Part shown: one piece after another, positions 7,796 to 12,009 of the stretch
How positions within the stretch are numbered: the stretch's first letter is position 1
How the letters are laid out: every line of letters starts with the position of its first letter
NCBI RefSeq assembly: GCF_019402445.1
Contig: NZ_SRZM01000177.1
Coordinates: 1 to 12,009 of the forward strand
DNA from: Brachyspira pilosicoli
Lineage (GTDB): Bacteria > Spirochaetota > Brachyspiria > Brachyspirales > Brachyspiraceae
DNA: 12,009 nucleotides
Direction: 5' to 3'
Made by a program: the position numbers and the translations under genes
Notes under the pieces: model-generated
Databases searched by the model: none
What the model saw: the letters and a program-made list of their open reading frames with translations, nothing else
What the model was told of the DNA's origin: nothing

Positions 7796-8848
7796 ATGAT
7801 AGTAATAGAAAATGTTAGCAAAGTATTTACAACAGCAAACAATAAACAGCTTAATGCTGTAAACAATGTATCTATAAAAATAGAAGATGGCGAGATATAT
7901 GGAATAATAGGTTTTTCTGGTGCTGGAAAATCCACTCTTGTAAGATGTATTAATTTACTTGAAAGACCTACTTCTGGAAAGGTTTATATAGATAATGTTG
8001 ATATGATGTCTTTATCTCAAAGAGAACTAAGAGAGAAAAGAAAGAAGATAGGAATGATATTTCAGCAATTTAATTTATTTGGTTCTAGAAATGTATTTAA
8101 AAATGTTGCTTATCCTTTAAGATATAGGGGACTTTCAAAAAAAGAAGTTGAAGATAAGGTTATGTATTTGCTTGAGCTTGTTGATATAAAGGAGAAAGCT
8201 TATGCTTATCCATCACAATTAAGCGGCGGACAAAAACAAAGAGTAGCTATTGCTAGGGCTTTGGCCAATGAGCCTAATATACTTCTTTGCGATGAAGCTA
8301 CTAGTGCATTAGACCCTCAAACTACAGGTTCTATACTTAAATTATTAAAAAAATTAAATGAGAAATTAAAAATTACTATAGTTGTAATAACACATGAGAT
8401 GAACGTTGTTAAAGAATTATGTCATAGAGTTGCTGTTATGAATGCTGGTAATTTAATAGAAGAGGGTAATATCTTTGATGTATTTTCTGCTCCAAAAAAC
8501 AAAATAACACAAGATTTTATAGATACTACTTCAAATCTTTCTAAAATATATGATTTGGTAGAAGAGAAAAATGCTATTACATCATTAAAAGAAAATGAAT
8601 GTATATTAAGACTTAGATATAAAAAGGGAGGAGTAATAGAGGCTTTTATTTCTCATATATCTAGGGCTTTTAATGTTGATGCTAATATTATTTTTGGAAA
8701 TGTTGAGTTTATAGATGAGAGCTTACTTGGAGGGCTTGTTATTATAATGCATGAAAGAGAAACTGGCGGAATAAATAAAGCTATAGACTTTCTTAAAGAA
8801 AAAAATGTTGATGTGGAGGTAATATCTGATGCTAGAGTTTCTAAATAA
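7796..8848 (+). CDS. metN: Methionine ABC transporter ATP-binding protein MetN
   Basis: 350 residues, the normal MetN length. It hydrolyses ATP at the inner face of the cytoplasmic membrane to power methionine import through MetI. Visible motifs: Walker A GFSGAGKST (39-47), Q-loop Q90 in IFQQFNLF, ABC signature LSGGQ (142-146), Walker B ILLCDE (162-167), D-loop SALD (170-173) and switch His200 in ITHEM. The C-terminal part, about 275-350, fits the NIL/ACT-like domain of MetN, which in E. coli binds methionine and inhibits transport; that regulation is inferred here. The ATG has a weak ribosome binding site (GGAA, five bases upstream). The stop lies inside the start of metI, indicating translational coupling. 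Identification rests on the motifs, the C-terminal extension and the neighbouring metI and metQ genes. Confidence 0.95.
   Translation: MIVIENVSKVFTTANNKQLNAVNNVSIKIEDGEIYGIIGFSGAGKSTLVRCINLLERPTSGKVYIDNVDMMSLSQRELREKRKKIGMIFQQFNLFGSRNVFKNVAYPLRYRGLSKKEVEDKVMYLLELVDIKEKAYAYPSQLSGGQKQRVAIARALANEPNILLCDEATSALDPQTTGSILKLLKKLNEKLKITIVVITHEMNVVKELCHRVAVMNAGNLIEEGNIFDVFSAPKNKITQDFIDTTSNLSKIYDLVEEKNAITSLKENECILRLRYKKGGVIEAFISHISRAFNVDANIIFGNVEFIDESLLGGLVIIMHERETGGINKAIDFLKEKNVDVEVISDARVSK
8815..8820 (+). promoter_or_regulatory. Strong ribosome binding site for metI inside metN
   Basis: GGAGGT lies eight bases before the ATG at 8829, within the last codons of metN. It fixes the metI start at 8829 and the 20-base overlap of the two genes, and is much stronger than the site in front of metN. 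Confidence 0.8.
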
Positions 8849-9509
8849 ATTAATACCAAATGTAATGAATGATTTACCAAAACTTTATGATAGTATTATA
8901 CAAACATTTATAATGCTTTTATATTCTGGTGTTATATCATTTTTTGTGGGCGGATTTTTGGGTATACTTTTAATTGTTACTAAGAGATACGGCATTATGC
9001 AAAACGTTATAATATATGAAGTGCTTAGTAAGGTTATTAACTTTTTTAGAGCTATACCTTTTATAATACTTCTTGCTATGCTTGTACCTTTAACTAGATT
9101 TATAATGGGTACTGCTATTGGAGTAAAGGGAGCTATATTGCCTTTGATTTTTGGTACTGTTCCTTTTTTTGCTAGGCAGATGGAGAGTGCTTTATCTGAA
9201 GTAAATCCTGGTTTAGTAGAAGCTGCTCAATCAATGGGGTCTTCTCCTATAGCTATAATATTTAGAGTTTATTTAAAAGAAAGTATTGCCCCTATAGCAA
9301 GAGGAACCACCATAACTGCTATCAGTTTAATAGGGCTTACTGCTATGGCTGGTGCTGTTGGTGCTGGCGGACTTGGTACTTATGCTATACAGTCTGGATA
9401 CTATAGAAACAAATTAGATATTATTTATGTTTCTGTGATACTTCTTGTAATACTTGTTGGATTAATACAAGCACTTGGTAATTTTGTAGTAAAAAAAGCT
9501 ACACATTAA
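8829..9509 (+). CDS. metI: Methionine ABC transporter permease MetI
   Basis: 226 residues, the usual MetI size. It forms the membrane channel that moves methionine from the MetQ lipoprotein to the cytoplasm, working as a dimer with two MetN subunits. About five hydrophobic segments can be seen (roughly residues 24-51, 67-90, 99-115, 155-185 and 196-222). The EAA loop that docks onto the ATPase is present at about 131-152 (EAAQSMGSSPIAIIFRVYLK), and GAVGAGGLG lies near 175-183, typical of this permease family. The start overlaps the end of metN by 20 bases and has a strong GGAGGT site. The gene ends 32 bases before the dehydrogenase gene, with no terminator between. The permease assignment is secure; methionine specificity rests on the metN and metQ neighbours. 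Confidence 0.95.
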   Translation: MLEFLNKLIPNVMNDLPKLYDSIIQTFIMLLYSGVISFFVGGFLGILLIVTKRYGIMQNVIIYEVLSKVINFFRAIPFIILLAMLVPLTRFIMGTAIGVKGAILPLIFGTVPFFARQMESALSEVNPGLVEAAQSMGSSPIAIIFRVYLKESIAPIARGTTITAISLIGLTAMAGAVGAGGLGTYAIQSGYYRNKLDIIYVSVILLVILVGLIQALGNFVVKKATH

Positions 9510-9541
9510 AAAAGTTATATTTTATATATAAAGGATTTATT

Positions 9542-10492
9542 ATGATTAAAAATAGAAAAGTTGTTATTATAGGAGCTGGTCATGTAGGCTCTCATGTAGG
9601 ATATGCTTTAGCAGCTCAAGGTTTAGTTGAAGATATTATTTATATTGATATAGACAAGAAAAAAGCTTTTGCTCAGGCTCTTGATATATTTGATGCTACT
9701 GTTTATCTTCCTCATAGAGTTGAAGTTAAAGCTGGAGATTACAGTGACATTGATGATGCTGATTTAATGGTTGTATGTGCTGGACCTTTGCCTAAAGAAA
9801 ATCAAACTAGAATGGATACTTTGGGTGCTACTGTAGAAGTTATGAAAGATATAGTAGCTAATATTAAAAAGACTAAGTTTAATGGAATTATAATTAATAT
9901 TTCTAATCCAGCTGATGTTATTACTCATTATTTACAAAACAAGTTAAATTATGACACTAAAAGAATAATATCTACAAGCACAACATTAGACTCTGCCAGA
10001 TTAAGACGTGCTATATCTGAGGCTATAAATGTTGATCAAAAATCTGTATATGCTTATGCATTAGGCGAACATGGTGAAAGCCAAATGGTTGCTTGGTCTT
10101 GTGTAACTATAGCAGGAAAACCTTTGTTTGAACTTATGAAAGAAGGCAAAGAAAAATATGCTAAATTAGATTTAAAAGAATTAGCTGATAAAGGAAGAAG
10201 AGGCGGTTGGGACGTTTTACTAGGTAAAGGTTCTACCGAATTTGGAATAGGAACTTCACTTGCTGAGGTTGCTAGGGCTATACTTTCTGATGAGCATAGA
10301 GTTTTACCTGTTTCAGTTTATCTTAACGGGGAGTATGGTCAAAAAGATGTTTATGCTTCTGTGCCTGCAGTTTTGGGAGCTAATGGAGTTGAAGAGATAA
10401 TTGAACTTAAAATGAATGAAGAAGAGAAAAAACTTTTTGATGCTTCTTGTGATACTATGACTAAAAATTATAAATTATCACTTACCATGTGA
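9542..10492 (+). CDS. L-lactate dehydrogenase-family 2-hydroxyacid dehydrogenase with atypical specificity loop
   Basis: 316 residues, the normal length for the NAD-dependent lactate/malate dehydrogenase family, cytoplasmic. The Rossmann glycine motif is GAGHVGS (11-17) and the acidic end of strand beta-2 (YIDID, 34-38) points to NAD rather than NADP. Catalytic residues are all present: Arg90 (Arg109 in dogfish LDH numbering), Asn122 in SNPADV, Asp150 and Arg153 in TTLDSARLRR, and His177 in GEHGES. The likely reaction is pyruvate plus NADH to L-lactate. However, the mobile loop reads CAGPLPKENQTR, so the position that is Gln in LDH and Arg in MDH appears to be Pro; the true substrate may be another 2-oxoacid. 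It has an AAGGA site six bases before the ATG. It sits between metI and metQ in the same direction with no visible terminator, so co-transcription with the transporter is likely. The gene symbol ldh would suit if the activity is lactate-specific. Confidence 0.85.
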   Translation: MIKNRKVVIIGAGHVGSHVGYALAAQGLVEDIIYIDIDKKKAFAQALDIFDATVYLPHRVEVKAGDYSDIDDADLMVVCAGPLPKENQTRMDTLGATVEVMKDIVANIKKTKFNGIIINISNPADVITHYLQNKLNYDTKRIISTSTTLDSARLRRAISEAINVDQKSVYAYALGEHGESQMVAWSCVTIAGKPLFELMKEGKEKYAKLDLKELADKGRRGGWDVLLGKGSTEFGIGTSLAEVARAILSDEHRVLPVSVYLNGEYGQKDVYASVPAVLGANGVEEIIELKMNEEEKKLFDASCDTMTKNYKLSLTM

Positions 10493-10565
10493 TAAAAAAT
10501 TTTATTGTCTAAAATATTTAAATTGTTTAAAAAATTAAATTATTTATAAAGGGGAATGATATATA

Positions 10566-11378
10566 ATGAAAAAGTTTTTATTATTATTTTGCACATTATC
10601 TTTGTTTTTAGCTTCTTGCGGCGGAAATAATGATGATAAAAAAGATTTAATTACAGTGAAGATTGGACATGTTGGTGAATCTGATAGAACTATATGGAAG
10701 CCTGTACAAGAGAAATTATTAAATGAAGGAATTAAAGTAGAATTAGTTTCTTTTGCTGATTATACTATACCAAATCAGGCATTAAATGACGGTGATATAG
10801 ATTTAGATGCTTTTCAGCACCATGCATACTACAGCAATGAAGTTAATACTAAAGGTTATGATTTAGCTATATTGGGTGTTACTTATATATCTGCTATGAA
10901 TATTTATTCTGATAATATTACAAATGTTAATGAGGTTAAAAATGGAGATAAAGTTGCTATACCTAATGATCCTGCTAATGGAGGAAGGGCTTTAAAAGTT
11001 TTGGAGGCTGCTGGTTTAATAAAATTAAAAGATAATGCTCCAGACAATCCTACAGTTAATGATATAGAAAATCCGTTAAATTTAGAGATTATAGAGGTTG
11101 ATGCGGGCAGTTTATATAGTTTGCTTCCTGATGTTGCTTGTGCGGTTATTAATTGTAATTATGCTTTAGATTTTGGTCTTAATCCGGGTGCTGATTATAT
11201 ATTTAGAGATGACCCTAAAAATTATGACAATAATATGTATATAAACTTAATAGCTTCAAGGGCTTCCGATAAAGATAATGAGATTTATAAAAGGGTAGTA
11301 GAGGCCTATCAATCTGCTGAAGTAGAAAAAGTTTATGCTGAAGATTTTAAGGGTGCTTATATACCTGCTTGGAAATAA
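10566..11378 (+). CDS. metQ: MetQ/NlpA-family methionine-binding lipoprotein, first copy
   Basis: 270 residues, the usual MetQ length. The N-terminus is a lipoprotein signal: MKK, a hydrophobic core and lipobox LASC with Cys18 as lipidation site, followed by a short Gly/Asn/Asp linker. The mature protein carries MetQ-family landmarks: VKIGHVGESD (31-40), FADYTIPNQAL (63-73), DLDAFQH (79-85), VAIPNDPANGGRALKVLEAAGL and AVINCNYAL, where the Asn-x-Asn-Tyr segment belongs to the ligand pocket in this family. It should bind methionine or a related ligand and feed MetI-MetN. It starts at ATG 10566 after a GGGG-containing site (10551-10554). It resembles the tandem outer-membrane MetQ-like lipoproteins (blp genes) described in Brachyspira hyodysenteriae, so a surface-antigen location is possible; which blp gene it matches cannot be decided here. 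Confidence 0.93.
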   Translation: MKKFLLLFCTLSLFLASCGGNNDDKKDLITVKIGHVGESDRTIWKPVQEKLLNEGIKVELVSFADYTIPNQALNDGDIDLDAFQHHAYYSNEVNTKGYDLAILGVTYISAMNIYSDNITNVNEVKNGDKVAIPNDPANGGRALKVLEAAGLIKLKDNAPDNPTVNDIENPLNLEIIEVDAGSLYSLLPDVACAVINCNYALDFGLNPGADYIFRDDPKNYDNNMYINLIASRASDKDNEIYKRVVEAYQSAEVEKVYAEDFKGAYIPAWK

Positions 11379-11425
11379 AAATAATTATTTAATAATTTTA
11401 AAAAAATTTAATAAGGAGTTAATAA

Positions 11426-12009
11426 ATGAAGAAAATTTTATTAGTTGCATCTTTTGCAGCATTAATTTTTACTTTTAGTGCATGTGGCGGCGGAAAATCT
11501 AATGCAAATAACAATATAGTAAAAGTTGGATTTGCTGGAGAGTCTGATTATCAAATTTGGAATCCTATAGTAGAAAAGTTAGCAGAAGAGGGCATTAAAG
11601 TAGAATTAGTTTCTTTTGCTGATTACACTATACCAAATCAAGCTTTAAATGATGGTGAGATTGATTTGAACGCTTTTCAGCATTATGCTTATTTTAATGA
11701 TGAAGTGTCTAATAAAGGTTATGATTTAACTGCTATTGCTGACACTTATATATCTGCTATGAATATTTATTCTACAAATATTACAGATGTAAAAGAAGTT
11801 AAAAAAGGTGATAAAGTAGCTATACCTAATGACCCATCAAATGGCGGAAGAGCTTTAAAGGTTTTAGAGGCTGCTGGTTTAATAAAAGTAAGAGAAGAGG
11901 CAGGAGATTCTCCTAGTGTTGCTGATATAGTAGAAAATCCTTTATCTTTAGAGATTGTAGAAGTTGATGCTGGAAGTATTTATAGTTTGCTTCCTGATGT
12001 TGCTTGTGC
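11426..12009 (+). CDS. metQ: MetQ/NlpA-family lipoprotein, second tandem copy, cut by the right edge
   Basis: The open frame from ATG 11426 runs 194 codons to the window end without a stop, so the last quarter is missing. An AAGGAG site (11413-11418) lies seven bases before the ATG. The lipoprotein signal has lipobox FSAC with Cys20 and a Gly-Gly-Gly-Lys-Ser-Asn linker. The visible mature part is very similar to the gene before it: the 22 residues beginning GIKVELVSFADYT are identical, and the PND-x-x-NGGRALKVLEAAGLIK block is nearly so, with one single-residue indel (DIVENPL against DIENPL). The signal peptide, linker and the stretch after LEAAGLIK differ most. It is clearly a tandem gene duplication that has since diverged, and probably shares the transporter with the first copy. 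Ligand preference may differ between the two. Confidence 0.92.
   Translation, partial: MKKILLVASFAALIFTFSACGGGKSNANNNIVKVGFAGESDYQIWNPIVEKLAEEGIKVELVSFADYTIPNQALNDGEIDLNAFQHYAYFNDEVSNKGYDLTAIADTYISAMNIYSTNITDVKEVKKGDKVAIPNDPSNGGRALKVLEAAGLIKVREEAGDSPSVADIVENPLSLEIVEVDAGSIYSLLPDVAC

Noticed and set aside
7735..7935. Antisense 66-codon frame across the metN promoter and start
   Set aside because: Covers a consensus promoter and the metN Walker A region; no RBS or recognisable motif.
10523..10550. Possible promoter TTGTTT-16-TATAAA before the first metQ
   Set aside because: Transcription would start at or after the ribosome binding site (10551-10554), and such matches are expected by chance in this AT-only gap.
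11379..11412. AT-only inverted repeats between the two metQ copies as a terminator
   Set aside because: The stems are short with no G-C pairs and no distinct T-run follows; random AT-rich sequence gives the same pattern.

Overview
The window reads as a strongly AT-rich spirochaete chromosome segment, most probably Brachyspira. The reasons are the low-GC coding style, a giant Glu/Lys/Asp/Asn-rich coiled-coil reading frame with a small C-terminal helix-turn-helix-like cap (a style of protein common in spirochaetes), and tandem MetQ-like lipoproteins, which recall the paralogous lipoprotein (blp) locus described in B. hyodysenteriae. The genus call is inference from gene content; no rRNA or other phylogenetic marker is present. 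All supported genes are on the + strand.

Region 1 (1-7620) is one very long reading frame that enters from the left edge and ends at 7620. It is broken once, by a TAG at 475-477. Both sides are in the same frame and have the same composition, and a second copy of the interrupted module about 1.64 kb downstream is intact. The TAG therefore looks like a nonsense change (or sequence error) inside a single gene rather than a real gene boundary. The protein is almost wholly alpha-helical coiled coil, has diverged internal repeats at several scales (18 bp, 120 bp, about 205 residues, about 340-360 residues), and finishes with a less repetitive region and a GW-containing HTH-like tail.

Region 2 (7621-7795) is the only sizeable intergenic region. 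It holds an 18-bp-stem GAAA-loop hairpin followed by a T-run (likely terminator of the giant gene), then a consensus-grade sigma70-type promoter (TTGACA-16-TATAAT) about 30 bases ahead of metN.

Region 3 (7796-12009) is a methionine-uptake operon with an odd member: metN (ATPase with C-terminal NIL-type domain), metI (permease, overlapping metN by 20 bases), a lactate/malate-dehydrogenase-family gene, then two tandem MetQ-type lipoproteins, the second cut by the right edge. Gaps are 32, 73 and 47 bases with no convincing terminator or internal promoter, so the set probably forms one transcript. MetQ lipoproteins would deliver methionine (or a related ligand) to MetI, with MetN driving transport. 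The dehydrogenase is metabolically unrelated on its face and has an atypical substrate-specificity loop. No tRNA, rRNA, CRISPR array, insertion sequence or integrase was seen.
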